Source: Pezizomycotina sp. ARF18 (Eukaryota; Ascomycota). Taken from it: a DNA stretch of 56,031 nucleotides. Numbering within the stretch: the first letter of the stretch is position 1; each line of letters starts with the position of its first letter. Positions 25,391 through 36,977 of this stretch are shown here, piece by piece. Location of the stretch: NCBI GenBank assembly GCA_002224055.1, contig AZLU01000211.1, positions 1 through 56,031 of the forward strand. Reading direction: 5' to 3'. The notes beneath the pieces are model-generated. The model searched no databases. It saw only the letters and a list, made by a program, of their open reading frames with translations, and was not told the origin of the DNA. Both the position numbers and the translations under genes were made by a program.

Positions 25391-26453
25391 CTATATTTGT
25401 GATGATAAATTTGCCCTTTCAGCAACGGCTTCGTTCAGCGCTCTTCTCGATGACGTAGCAGCTTCGACGGCTCCGTCCATGAGCCTGTCCAGATCAGCCC
25501 CGAAGACTCCATCCCCTGCTGTTCCTAGACGGCCGGTAACCCATATATCCGTAATCTCGTCCCTCGCCGCCATGTAACCGATAACGCACGTACCCAAATG
25601 AGTCGTACCGGCAGGTAATATCGCCGACGGATCGAGCAGCAGCAGCTTCGACGCATCTTCGCTCCCGCATCCGCCATAGCCTGATCTTCCCCGTCCTTCC
25701 GCTGCCGACCATGGAGCACATACCGCGGACACGAGGTCGTACAGCTCTATACCCGCATCCGCCAGCGCCGCCGAAGACGCCGTAATACAATGCGTCAGAA
25801 CAGACCCCAACAGCCTCCTCGACCTCCCGATATCCGCCGCTTCGGGTGCCTTCTTCCCCTCTACTCCTTCTCCTCCGTCGTCTCGGGGGATGTATTCAGG
25901 CTCATCCTCGTCCTCGGAGTCTAGTATCGTGACTACTACCTCGATGCGCGATTTAGGGTACAGGTCCGTGCGGATGCTGCTCACGAGCGCCTGGTACAGC
26001 CTCGTGCTCAGATCGCGCTCGGAGGAGTCGCGGACGTACCCACGGCGCACCGTCGTCGCGAAGGGTGCGAATTTGACTTCGACGGTGAGGATGGCGTGGG
26101 CGGTAAAAGGGACATTGAAGGAGCGGGGGAGGGGGCGAGGTCCGAGGACGGAGACGGAGAGTTTGAGGGGGTTTGCTTCGAGGAATGATGAGCCGGTGGC
26201 GGAGGCTACGAGGCCGGTGCGGAGATCTACAAACAGGGAAGAGAGGCTTTCAATTAGATTTTACAGCTGTTATAGAGGAAAGCTGAAAAAGATGGGATGA
26301 AAAATGGTCGTGAAGCTTACATATTTTGCGGATCTCATTTGGGGCTCGGTCCCTTATCCTGTTCGATTCGTTCCTCTGATGTGAAAGGAATACTGGCGCT
26401 GCTGTGCCGCCAGCAGGACCGTTGATACGGCGTCTATCGGGGAGAGCGGACAT
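25391..26453 (-). CDS. Exosome core subunit MTR3 (RNase PH-like)
   Basis: MTR3 is one of six RNase PH-fold ring subunits of the eukaryotic RNA exosome, which degrades and trims RNA 3' ends. Two exons, 26453-26321 and 26226-25391, with a 94-base intron (GTAAGC donor), give about 322 residues. The joint rebuilds the family block IRKIYLRTGLV. Further signatures are TGSSFLE, LSVSVLGPRPLPRSF, FTAHAILTVEVKFAPF, RRGYVRDSSERDLSTRLYQA and the late ASSAALADAGIELYDLVSA and VIGYMAARDEITDIWVTG blocks. An acidic insert (SEDEDEPEYIPRDD) sits before the second half; low-complexity inserts at this place are plausible in fungi. The frame also extends upstream to an ATG at 26564, but the MSALPDRRRINGPAGGTAAP start matches the family better. 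The gene is intact, divergent from the gene at 27008 and convergent with NBP35. Confidence 0.88.
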
Positions 26454-27007
26454 TGTGGGAATTGGAGATTGTGAAAGGCGTTCGTTGAAAGGCTGCAGTT
26501 TAACTGTGAAGTCCGAAAAGTGTGAGAGGCAAAAATTGGCGGCGCTTTCGGCAGAAAAATTCAATTATTGACTTCAACCCTGCACGCCAAGAACCAAGCT
26601 GCGTTCTAACACCAAAACAACCGCCAATTCCGGACAAACGCCTCAGATATAAGTATATCCTCCATGTGTAAAATGCACGATACCTAATTATCTACTGTTT
26701 CAAATACTGTATGTCGATATGCTCAAATCTATGGGATCGTTGAGTGAGGGATTGTAGTTTGAGTCCTCACTATATGCCGTTAACCCTGACTTTTTGAGTG
26801 TGGTTTACTTTTGATTTATTTATTTTTTATTTTAGCTTATTAAAGTTCACGACTGGACATTTGCGTTCAACTCGGCGGATGAGCCATGAGGGTTTCTATT
26901 TGTTACTATTTCTCGTTTTAGTTCCAAGGCCGTGGCTCTTGGATTACCTTTACCTGTCCAATGGCCATTTTCAATAAGAGTCGGTAATAGCAAGGTCTTG
27001 AAAATAG
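26454..27007. promoter_or_regulatory. Divergent intergenic region between MTR3 and the gene at 27008
   Basis: About 550 bases between opposed starts. It includes a T-rich stretch near 26815-26840 and a small stem-loop (GTGAGG / CCTCAC, about 26744-26770). No specific site is called. Confidence 0.4.
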
Positions 27008-27807
27008 ATGAGCGACGATAAACACTTCCGGTAATCTTACCGGCTTCTAGAGCCATACTTAGACAAGCATGCCGTACTTTCCTCCATCTCAAAACTACCG
27101 CAACCAATCTTAGATTATATCGATGCGTATTCATGGTATGGCGTTGGGACGGAGTCGTCCCCCGTTATCGTTGAAAATTACCCATTAGATTCCATCAGCG
27201 TCGAACCCGCTGCGAGGATTGAAGCGCTTAACCGATACCTCTTGGATAACAAACTACCCTCCGGTGGCATTCCCGGCTTCCAATCGGGGCGGCGTACTCA
27301 AGCTGAGGAGCCGTTCCTGCATGGGTTGCGCACGGAAAAATAGGAGGACTAGCTCGAATTCAAGATCGCTGAAACGGCCGCGCAGAGCGTCGTCTCGATG
27401 AGGGTCAACGAGATTCTCATTGACGGGAATCACAGGCTTCGACCCTGATGCTGTACGAATCTATCGCTGACGAAGGGTAGACGCTGCAGTGCGAGCCTTT
27501 CGACGTTTACGTCATAATATCGAATAGGCACTGTGCGCCGTGGGAAGAGGTTGTTGCCAAGCTGGCAAATCTGATCGAGCGCACGGTAGTTCGCAGATCC
27601 CCTAGCGTTGAAGAAAGGGAAAACGTTGCGGAGGAAGTTAAGAATATTCCAGTCATCAGTGCGGCATTGGAGGCGTTGAATTCTATGGTACAGAATAACC
27701 AAATTCCTTTGGAAGTGCGTAGGGCGGAGTACAGAAAGCTTTTGCGCAAGTGGTCCAAGATGAAGATATGGTTCCAGGAATTTTATCCCAAGCAGCTGAT
27801 GAGATAA
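27008..27807 (+). CDS. Unidentified protein, frame broken by indels
   Basis: The start MSDDKHFR at 27008 is followed, after a one-base break near 27031, by a well-formed frame containing LLEPYLDKHAVLSSISKL, SWYGVGTESSPVIVENYPLD and RIEALNRYLLDNKLPSGGIP. Further breaks occur near 27340, 27450 and 27480. The segments VVSMRVNEILIDGNHRL, FDVYVIISNRHCAPWEEVVA and a helical C-terminus (EEVKNIPVISAALEALNSMV, ... YRKLLRKWSKMKIWFQEFYP) end at TAA 27805-27807. About 265 residues are expected. It is soluble, with no signal peptide or membrane segment. The codon texture is clearly coding but I do not recognise the family. The minus-strand frames across the same place are antisense shadows. Confidence 0.6.
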
Positions 27808-28576
27808 AAGCCCAGGACGTTTCTTCTTGACTGACTTTCTCGTACCTTGTTATCAAGAGTATAGCACTCAAAATTTTAAGGCGGCCCCGTTCTAACGATT
27901 GAATGAGAAGTCCCCAAAGAGAGAAGATGCTCTTCTTAGCCTTGTCGTTAGAATTATATAAAAAAAAAAAAAAAACTGTAGCATACTTAAGTAGTAAGAA
28001 TGTTAAAGCTGCAGCTACCATTATCATTACTAATTGCAGTAATAGCAGTAGCAGAAGGGCAAAGTTGTACACAACGACAAGGTAGGAAGGAAGGCAGTAT
28101 AGCAGTTTTCTGGAAACAGGGGCCTATCTCGTTATGAGATCCAAAGCGTCTAGTTCAGTTTAGGTAGCTATAAAAGCAGTCATACTATCGTAATTCCAGT
28201 CCAGTTCGGTGCAGATTGTAGAGCATGATACCACAGTAGAAAGCATATATCAGAAGCATTTTATTGTCCTGGCGGGGAAAAGGGGGGGGGGGGGGAGATA
28301 TAGCTTATGGTAGAAAGCCATGTTTTTAGAATTAAAGGCCAATCTAACGACCAGAAATAAGAGAGAACTTGAATGCCAAAGCTAGTGCTATATAAAAAAG
28401 GAATTAGTTAACTGATGGGCTCTAGGAGCGAATAATAAACTTGGAGATCAAGACGAGTGAAAGTAGGATGACAAGATTTTGCGCCATACCGTGGGAAAAG
28501 AATGGAATTGGAAAACAACCTCAAAGACAAATCTGAAGATATAATACGGCCATCTTCCTATGCTATAGCGGATGGA
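27808..28576. other. Intergenic, no gene seen
   Basis: Holds a poly-A run near 27960, a 14-base G run (28282-28295) and A-rich sequence. It contains the 3' ends of the flanking convergent genes. No coding signal was found. Confidence 0.5.
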
Positions 28577-30028
28577 TTACACCATCGTTGTCAATATATT
28601 GAAACATTTCAAGATATCCCACACATCGGACGACGCTCCTTGACTTAATTCAGGTCTAAGGAGTTTTGCGATCCGTAAAGGAATAGATTGATACAGGAGC
28701 GAGTCTAAAAACATAAAATTTCCTGGCAAAACTCCAGAGAAAGAGTTCGGCATGGAATCTCGGGGTACCACGTCTATTGCGCAAAGGAAGGGTGAGCTTT
28801 TATTGTTTTGACCTGAAAAAGAAATATACCCACCAACACGGATGCCCTCTCGACCGTTAGCTAACGGAATCCTGTACTCGTCAAAGTCCGCCCTCTTCTT
28901 GATGTTCTCCAAGTACTCTGGGTTGATAAGGTTATCACTAATGCGAATCCTGTGACAACCACTATCCCAGATACACCGTGCTTCGAGAGCATCTTCAATT
29001 TCGCTCTCACCCTATACTGAAATATTTAGGCCATGCTGTTCGTCAAATTGGAGGAGCGACACTGCTCCTAGCACAATTGGCACATGACCTTGGAAGATCA
29101 AAGCCTCCTCAAGCACAGTATACGGTTCAAACTCTGAATCTTGGTGATTGCTTTCTCGGGCTTTGGCAAAGAGGCGTCCCTCCCTCTCTCGATCCCTGCT
29201 CAGCGCGGGAATTGTCTTGGTGTCGCGGTATCTGGAGAAGAGGCTTCCGCCCGCCTGGAAATTATTTCGAGGATTATTCCAGAGGATCGTGTTGCCTTTT
29301 TTGGAGCTGGTGAAAGTTGCGATGTTCTAGACCGCAGGCGAGCGAGTGGCGTTTCTAGCTCGCTCATACCGGACTGAGTCTCAGTATCTTCGTCGGTAGG
29401 TGTGGCGACGTCTTGCGTTGACACCTTTGCTGTTTCGTTCGAGCTATTCGGGTTTCTCGCGCCTTTGATGTGAGCAGGGCGAGAAGGACGAAGGGCTGGA
29501 GGGTCCAAGGAACCGTAGCCATTTTCATCAATGTCCTCTGAAGATTTAACCCTCGTATCGTGAAAGGTAGACTAAATTGCAAGGTGCTCTTCCTCTTCTA
29601 ATGCTCTTGCCCAAAAAACGACCGACGTAGATTCGGGCTCCGCTCTTTGGAGTTAGTGATGCCTTAGTGCGCATCGAGGGAGGATTAATCGTAGTCGAGA
29701 CCCTTGAAGTTGATGCGTCCGCAGGTATGGAAGTTGAGGGCGAACTCCTTGTAGCCGAGGGGAAACCACCTGTGGTCGAGACCCTTGAAGTTGATGTGTC
29801 CGGAGGTATGAGAGTCGATGCCGTTTCATGACCAAGCACTTCGATGGCATTTAGCTTCCTGTATGAACTTTGTTGTGGCACATCGATACAGCTTTGTAGC
29901 GTGTCAACCAGGGAACTTTCAGGAGCAATGGCGACGCGGATGTCGATCGGGAAGTTTGAAGCTGAGATGGCGCAGATTTCAGAGATTGAGCGCACCACCA
30001 CGGGCTTCACTTTACGCTTCTGCGGCAT
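28577..30028 (-). CDS. Retropepsin-like aspartic protease domain protein, degraded or misread
   Basis: The minus-strand start at 30028 gives MPQKRKVKPVVVRSISEICA, followed by a long Ser/Thr/Pro-rich region with an internal 27-residue repeat. After frame breaks near 29570 and 29220, a charged segment contains FEPYTVLEEALIFQGHVPIV and AVSLLQFDEQHGLNISV. The C-terminal 130 residues resemble a retroviral-type aspartic protease fold: the catalytic-like triad in CIWDSGCHRIRISDNL (DSG at 28958-28966), a flap-like segment, then NSFSGVLPGNFMFLDSLLYQ, which resembles the G-(I/V)-L-G second motif. An in-frame TAG at 29012-29014 interrupts the frame just before this domain; CAG to TAG by a C-to-T change would explain it. 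It is either a retroelement-derived host gene or a decaying gag-protease remnant; no reverse transcriptase or LTR is seen next to it. The domain call is by motif only. Confidence 0.5.
29694..29810. repeat. Imperfect 36-base repeat, period 81
   Basis: The copies at 29694-29729 and 29775-29810 differ at two bases and lie 81 bases (27 codons) apart, so they keep the same frame. On the minus strand they encode the twin motif STSRVSTT within the Ser/Thr-rich part of the retropepsin-like protein. Confidence 0.85.
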
Positions 30029-32065
30029 CTAAAGAGAAGGGTCAATTTGTTGAGTTCTCGCGTAAAGATGCAAACAGTTAATAGAGCGCTGAATACCGTT
30101 TTAAATTCTAACACCTGCGACTGACGCTGTTTGAGCGTTGTGCCACAGGGATGTTGTATAGAAATACTTGATACTATAAGTGGATACTATAAGTGGATGC
30201 GGAGAGGCTGGGCATGAGATAATAGGTGGCTGTTAAATCGCAGTTTGTCTGTTTGCCTTCGACGGAGGAAGAAAGAGAAAGAGAAGGGTGTAGAAAGAAG
30301 AAATATGAGTGAGAACAGAGTAGAATTTAATTATATGGAACTGCGTCCAAAGAACCCACCCTAATTTTACATGGTGGTTGGCAAGTCTTGGCGAATGCAA
30401 GGTACTGAGAAAAAAAAAATAAAAATTTTCCCAACAGCCGCCTTTTTAAAGACGAAAAAAAAATTTTTTTTTTTTCTTCCCTTTCAATTTCTCGCTCTCT
30501 TCTTCTTTCTTTCTCCCTTCACGACCTTCGATCACGATCACAACCCTCGACTCGACGTCTGCCAGTTATATTCTCAGGACTGATATTCGCCAATGGCCTG
30601 AGAACATTCTATGTGATGCATTCTTTGGACGATCACAGAGGTACGTTGAAGCTGCGCAGAGCTTGCTCATCCCGTGTTTTCTATCGTCGTTTGGTCATAT
30701 CTAGACCTCGCGTCCACCTTTTTTTTTTTTTTTTTTTTTTTTCATGAGGAAATCTATCACTTTTTTTTTTGTTTTCGGGAAGACAACTAGCTTGTCCGTG
30801 CCCCATTGAACAACATGCACTACCATCTGATGCTTTTAAGCAGAGAAAAATGTTATATTTATCGCCTTGCCATTTTACGGTTGCAAGATTACGCGGTTCG
30901 TGTGCTAACGAGGTGATGAATTAATCAATGACTAGATCGTCTGCTCGCCTCTAACTTTACCACGTGAGTTTAAAAACGGCACGAAGCGGAAAGGCTGTGA
31001 GAAGGTAAGCATCTCAACCATCTTAGATCATATTCCCCCCTCCACCGCACTTGAGGCAGCCAGGGTTGTCAAAAGGCCGAGTTTTGTATGATGAAACAAT
31101 TTTTTAAATTCAGTTCTGCTTCTGAACCAAAAGCTGAAGCCAACAAAAATACCAAACGATACATCTTTTCTGATTAAGCTCGTATACCTGTTGCAATGTT
31201 GCCATGAACAAGATCTATTTTCACAAATTGTTGATTTTGAATCGCGCTAACAGATTCTTGAATAGAAGGTGGCTAGAGCCCTCAATGAACGACCATTGAT
31301 TATCGGGAGTCATTAAAGTTCCCAGCTAAGACTACATAACGTTGATCAACACTGAGAGACGTCAGCCCCCTACGAATCGTTGCACGATTTTGGGCAAGGA
31401 TTGGTTGCGCTTTGATTCACAAAGGTATACATACATTTCGACAGTGTTCTATCAAAAATCAATCTCTCTCCAAATATCTCTCCATCATGATGACAATAGT
31501 CAATCCATTCAACGAATGCCTTCCCCACCCAGCTCTTCGTTTTTCGCTTGTGTTCACCTGGGCGTTCTTGATATCGCTGCCTTGTGTTTTTTTCGCCTGG
31601 CCCATGCAGTTTCTGCATGTCCAAAACTTCTCTGCCTGACCGCCTCGGGTGGCCTCGCCCGGGGAGATGGGGACGACGGATACTATGAGAAGAGTGCAGA
31701 GATCCAATGGGGGCCGAGGTTTTCCGGTCCTTCGGGCTATGGCAAAAAACGCTTTTTATGGGTAGCGATATTTTAGGAATGTCTACGTAAAGGGTTAACC
31801 TTGAGAAATTGAAGAGCAATACGGGCTACGTGACTGAAGCCTGACGGAAACCATTAGTTATTAGTGGTCGACAGACGGCATGCTTTCCGGGGTGTTTAAT
31901 GAGGCGTGGAGTAAACTGGCTTTTCTGATCTTTCCCAACACTTTGCACATTATCAATTTCCATTTCTTCCTGCGTTTTCAGATTTACTTCCTTGCGTTGT
32001 TACAACGGTCTTGTGGGTCACTTCCGCTCACGTCTTTTGCAGCAGTGAACTATAATTCCTGAAAT
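30029..32065. other. Intergenic, no gene supported
   Basis: The first part is the upstream flank of the minus-strand gene, including a tandem copy of ATACTATAAGTGG at about 30171-30197. Poly-T runs occur at about 30460-30475 and 30719-30742. The frames at 31342-31819 on both strands overlap and have no domain. The last 200 bases are the likely promoter and leader of the gene at 32066. Confidence 0.45.
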
Positions 32066-32637
32066 ATGGCAACGCAGCTTCCGTCGACCGCGAGGAACCT
32101 AGAGCAGTTGAGCAACACGCTCGTTCCTCTCTTCGTGCCTTCCCCGGCGACATCCACAGCTCCACTCCTAGAGTCCTTCGTCGCAGCACACGATGAGCTC
32201 ATGGAAAACGACTCGCTGTTCACTCACCGCGTAGACCTAAAGTCCGCCAAGCAAAGCCTAGAAACTACCTCTCGGGAGCTTCGAAAGCTAAACGAAGCCG
32301 AAGAAGCCCGTGCCGAAGACATCAGATCCGGTAAAGTCACCGAAGTCGACGTCAAGGGGCTCCTCTCCAATACCAGGAAGGCACGCCTGCGGTCTCGGCT
32401 GCAGAACCAGTCCGGGCACCGGTAGAGAACCGCAGCACTTCGCGTTCTCCGTTGGGTTCGCGTCCGGCTACGCCTGCCGGGCCGGCGGATGACACGAAGG
32501 AGGCTGTGATGGCGGAGTTTGCGGACCGCCGGAGAGTTTTTGATAAGGAGATGGCCACGGCGCACGAGCAAGCGTTGAGCGATTTCAAGAAGAACCTGAG
32601 GGAGCACATGCTGGCTGAAGCTCGCGCGCTGGGGTAA
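32066..32637 (+). CDS. Small coiled-coil-type protein, unidentified, one frame break
   Basis: The ATG at 32066 opens MATQLPSTARNLEQLSNTLV and a helical, charge-rich stretch (KSAKQSLETTSRELRKLNEA, EEARAEDIRSGKV). Near 32383 one base is missing (AAGGC-ACGCCTGCG). In the next frame the protein continues with a Pro/Ser linker (PLGSRPATPAGPADDT) and a second helix (VMAEFADRRRVFDKEMATAH, ... FKKNLREHMLAEARALG) to TAA at 32635-32637. About 190 residues, probably two coiled-coil helices around a flexible linker. There is no signal peptide or membrane segment. The family is not recognised. Confidence 0.65.
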
Positions 32638-35600
32638 AGAAGATGTACTTGAGCATTTCGGATGTGTACCTACCTGATTTGTGCATGGAGGATCTCACAC
32701 GAGGAGAAACGTCCTTTGCTTTACATACTACTTCACAAAATTAAAGTATATGAATGAATAAATTTTTATTTACATGGAAAATAAACGTAAAAGGGAAGAC
32801 GGACATCGATGTTAATTTCTGCACTCAAGGAATGCATATCATAATTTCGTATGTCACCTAGTACGTAAGTTGAATATCGGACAACACTTTCAGCAAATAC
32901 ACTGGTGTAGGAATTGACTTGCAGGATATCTGCAACAGCACATTCACACCGCGATCATTGTTCTACCCCCCCCCCCCCCCGGAAATAATATCATCATGCT
33001 CAATTGCTCAAATTGAAACGTCTACTCCCAACGCCTGTGAACTTTTTTAACGATACTCACCCCATACATGGATACTCCATCCTGTACTACACCGTCAAAG
33101 GGGAATATCCTGGAAAATTCCATCTACGCATGACATTTCAAAATACCGGAGGCATAACCGGTTTCGTTGAAAAGGCTTGTATCAGCTGCAATTGTCACTT
33201 TTATTCCTCAAGGATTTGCAAAGGAAACCCGTCTATTTGGTTTTGCCGTGTCCGAGATTTCTGTTTTTCCTTTCCATGCTACGTCAGCCGCTTCCTGGGG
33301 ACTGATAGAGGAGAGATGTATAATACCTTCAACAAGGTGTCTTGTTTCTAGAAGAATAATAAAGGGTAGTGTGGGGGGCTGGAGATTGTATTCTTAAGAT
33401 TGATGAAGAAGGGGCTGTTACATGTAATTACAATCGCGAGATACGGTAGGTTATATCTACAGGGAGAAGATACCTCAGGGTATAGCAGTCTCGAGACAAG
33501 GAATGTTCAGCTGAGAATCTGAAGATTTGCATGGAAGTTCCTTCCACGCAGAGGATTGAGCATGTTCATCATCCCCGGTTTCACAAGGCGTATTTCTTTT
33601 CTTGCTCAGTACCTGAGCGTTTTGAGGGAGGGTGTTCGAGCACGATTTCGCCTTGTAGCTTGTGTGACGTTGCTTTTTGCCTATCCTTGTGCCTGTATTT
33701 GAAGAGAAAGGGTAAAATTCTCCGTTCAGGGAGAGTATCGTGGAGGCGAAGATAATAAATCGGGTTAAAAGGGAAGTTATAGAAGAATGAGAAGATGATG
33801 TATATTCTGCTCATACGGAAAGCTCAGTCTCAAACGATATGATATACTAGATATCCTAGGCCTTGTCGTGGAGATCTGGAGGAGGCTGAGTTGGAATTTG
33901 GCAAAAAGACAAGATAGGCGCTTGGTAAATAAACCCTACCTATCTATCACGGTGCTAGAAATTAGATCGCAAGGGAGGTTTTACAATCATTTTTGCAACA
34001 AGAGCTGTATTGGGATTGTGAGAGCATGGAGCTTGTGCCTCGGAATATCACAACATCCGGGGACGGTTTTGTGTATGTATAACAACGAAAACCCTCGTGC
34101 ATACATGACGTCCACGCCCAATCTGCAATTTTCAAAACGGTCCGCTTGACTCTCCCCAGGATTTTCCCCCTTCTTGATCGTTATCGTCAAGATAACCGGT
34201 GCCAATTCAAACTTTCGAAACAGCCCCCAGAAAGTATTCTTTTTTTTTTCTCTCGAACTGTAAAAATGTAACTTAGGCGGCGTGGCGCAGTGTTGCAGGG
34301 TATACCTACGTATCCTTGCTCTAAATCCTCACAGAAAAGAACAATTCCCCTAAATCGATTGAAGGTCTTATAGGGCTGGGCCGTAATTGGAGCGCTTCCT
34401 ATATCGGAATTAGGAAGTTGGTCGTATGACGGAAGGTTTTTTTTTTTTTTTTTTTTTTTTCTGAATCGTGGAGCAAGGGACTGGGGTGGAGGAACCCATA
34501 TGCTAGTTAATGATCCAATGAGGCGCAGGAGAGATGAAAAGCTGGCAAACTGGGGAGGAAGAGAGATATAATTGTCTTTCGTTAATCGTACGATCGCGAA
34601 AAACAAACAAAAAAGGAACATGAGAAATGACATGCATTATAGATCCCTGGTCTTTGAACGTAACGAAAGTGATTTTAAACTTCCAATTCGTCCGGGGAGC
34701 GTTAATGGCTCATCCGTGAGGTGCAATTTATCATGAACTTTACTTTTACACTCGCGCTTCATTGCAATTGCCGTCTTTGGATGTGATGCTGTAAAAATGT
34801 GAAATGCAAAACAGCTCATATCCGCAGTTGCAGTTTTTTCTTGACAAAGGGAAAAGACTGAAAACCTGAATTGGTTGATAAGCCGTACGTACATTTGCTT
34901 TTCCCCGGTCGCCTTTCCAATTCATCCGATGTGATCATGCGCTTGTTGTCGTTTGTTGTTTGAGGCAAAACCATCCGATACGATACCTCGTAGTCGCATT
35001 TTGAATTTTATGAGGCGAAGCGAACAATAACCAAGAAAATAGCTAATAAAAAGAGGGTTGAAGACATTATGAGATAGTCGAACGAAATTCAAAATCTCCC
35101 ATGTAGCGAACGGAGCTCATAAAGTAAAAAAGCGATTTGAGGCATTTTACTATATTGTTTCGAAATATTTTTCGCTGTGGACGATACTCCGGCCCTATGA
35201 TCACATCCCAAGTGGAACGAACCAGTATAGTGCAATAAATGAGCTCTTGAGCTAGCAATCGTCAGCTTTCGCAGAACCCAAGAGAATGATATGATGCAAT
35301 GCGAAGAAATAAAATTAAAAGAAGTGTCTTTCGGAAAGCTGTTCGAATTCCCAAGAGCTTGGGTCTTGAGGATTTATGAGGCTGTGTTATATTGCTATAT
35401 CTGGGTAAACCCTGGTGCCTGGGGCATTTCGATTTCCAGCTATTAGCGCTATAGCTCTCCGCAACGTCGAACATTAGTTGTGTGATAACCAGGAATTGAG
35501 GAGATTGCACACCGTTTTGAGAGTGGATGTGATGTGATATTCGGATTTTTCAAGTCTTTCGAAGACGTAATGACTCGCCTTGAGAAAATTAATTGAACGT

Positions 35601-36242
35601 GGGTGAGCTCACCTCGACTAAGGGAGTCGAGTAGTAGCAAGAACAATTCACCTTATTCACAATTTGTAGAGTGTTAAGAAGTTTTGTGCGTATGTATAAT
35701 GTTCAACTTGAAGGCTATTTTACATCAAAGAAAGGACCGTTTTGTCTCTCCAATCCCATAATGAAAAATAATATCCAAAAGAATGCGCGACTGCGCCATT
35801 AAAGAATTATAAAAGATGATTTTCCAAAGAATGGAGGACCAGGTCCAAAGAAAGAGAGAAATGCAGGTACGACAAAGGAAAAGGTTCGTGACGAATAAAA
35901 TTGTCATGATAGGAAAATTTTCTGGCACGCCGGCCACCTATATGTTTTAATAATGATATAAATGACAAGACAAAAAAAGGCAAAGAGAGCACCCAGAACT
36001 TGGAACAGTGAGAATCATGAAGAAAGAATCATAAGAACACCAATACACCCGTCTGAAACGGATAGAATTCCGCCCTCGAACGTTTATGAACGATTCGTGG
36101 AAACCCCCGAAAAAAGCGGATTCGTATACACACCTTTTTGTATTTTGGGAATTTAGTTGATTTTTAAACTGAAAGCTAGAAAGACAGAACTGGATGGAAA
36201 ACACGAAAAAAGAAAGAAAGAAAAAGGCGTCAATTGCCAAAT
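32638..36242. other. Gene-poor stretch
   Basis: No supportable gene. Contents are a 15-base C run (32966-32980), a 24-base T run (34438-34461) and a series of 60-148 codon frames lacking recognisable domains or coding texture. The gene just to the right is transcribed leftward, so the last few hundred bases are its 3' flank. Confidence 0.45.
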
Positions 36243-36977
36243 TTATTTCTTGTTGTCGAAGAAGCCGGGGAACCAGCGCTTAGACGTCGCCGGGATCGTC
36301 TTGTTCCTCTCGACGTGACCATCTCGGGACGCCGGAGTGGCGTGAATGGAGCCCTTCCGCTTCTGGAACCTGGATGGCGGGGTCTTTGCAGCATCCCATT
36401 CATTGGACCTGTAGAAGAGAAGGAACGGACAAGAGTTAGCAACGTGAAAAAAAAAAAAATGAAAAAAATAATCGATAAGAGCCATCATAATTAAGATAAA
36501 TTCGCCTCCACTCCTTCTGCAAGCAAAATATAAGGCGGGGGATAGATCGTTGATCGTGCAATAATAGAATGGATAGCTGCCGTTTTAGGCAACTTCCAAG
36601 CTTATCGTGCAGCCCACAGCACAGAAACGTCACGACCCTATCAATTGTGGAGGGAAATACGAAGCGAGAAATGGAAATGGAAAGATCCGATGTGATCACG
36701 TGCGGAGGGGTATACATGCATGACGGAAAAGGATGGAAAAAGGTAAAAAGCATGGAGTGTCTTAATTTTTTCAGTCATACTTACATTCTGCGGTCGCGCT
36801 GGTCAGATGGGATCGAGTTGTGGTTTGTTTCACCCATGGTGGATGGGTCCCATTTCAGGTCACCGCGGCCGGAATCGCTGGTGGGACTTCCGGGGAAGCC
36901 TCGCGGTCGTCAATAGCCTCAGCATTGTTGTGCTGTGGGAGGTGAGAGTCTGGGATTATATGTTCAGTCGCAGACAT
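36243..36977 (-). CDS. Small unidentified spliced protein
   Basis: Two exons on the minus strand: 36977-36785 (start MSATEHIIPDSHLPQHNNAE; donor GTAAGT) and 36408-36243 (acceptor CTACAG), rebuilding the joint DRRM|SNEWDAAKTPPSRFQKRK. About 118 residues. Exon 1 is acidic and polar with DLKWDPSTMGETNHNSIPSD. Exon 2 is basic and ends SKRWFPGFFDNKK, stop at 36243-36245. One base is missing at about 36896 (a run of three A on the plus strand reads as two), which otherwise breaks exon 1. Intron length is about 376 bases. The protein looks soluble and disordered. I do not know a function; the WD..K.PPSRFQKRKGS stretch looks like the most conserved part. Confidence 0.68.

Noticed and set aside
25890-26300. 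136-codon plus-strand frame
   Set aside because: Antisense shadow of MTR3 exon 2, which is intact and recognisable.
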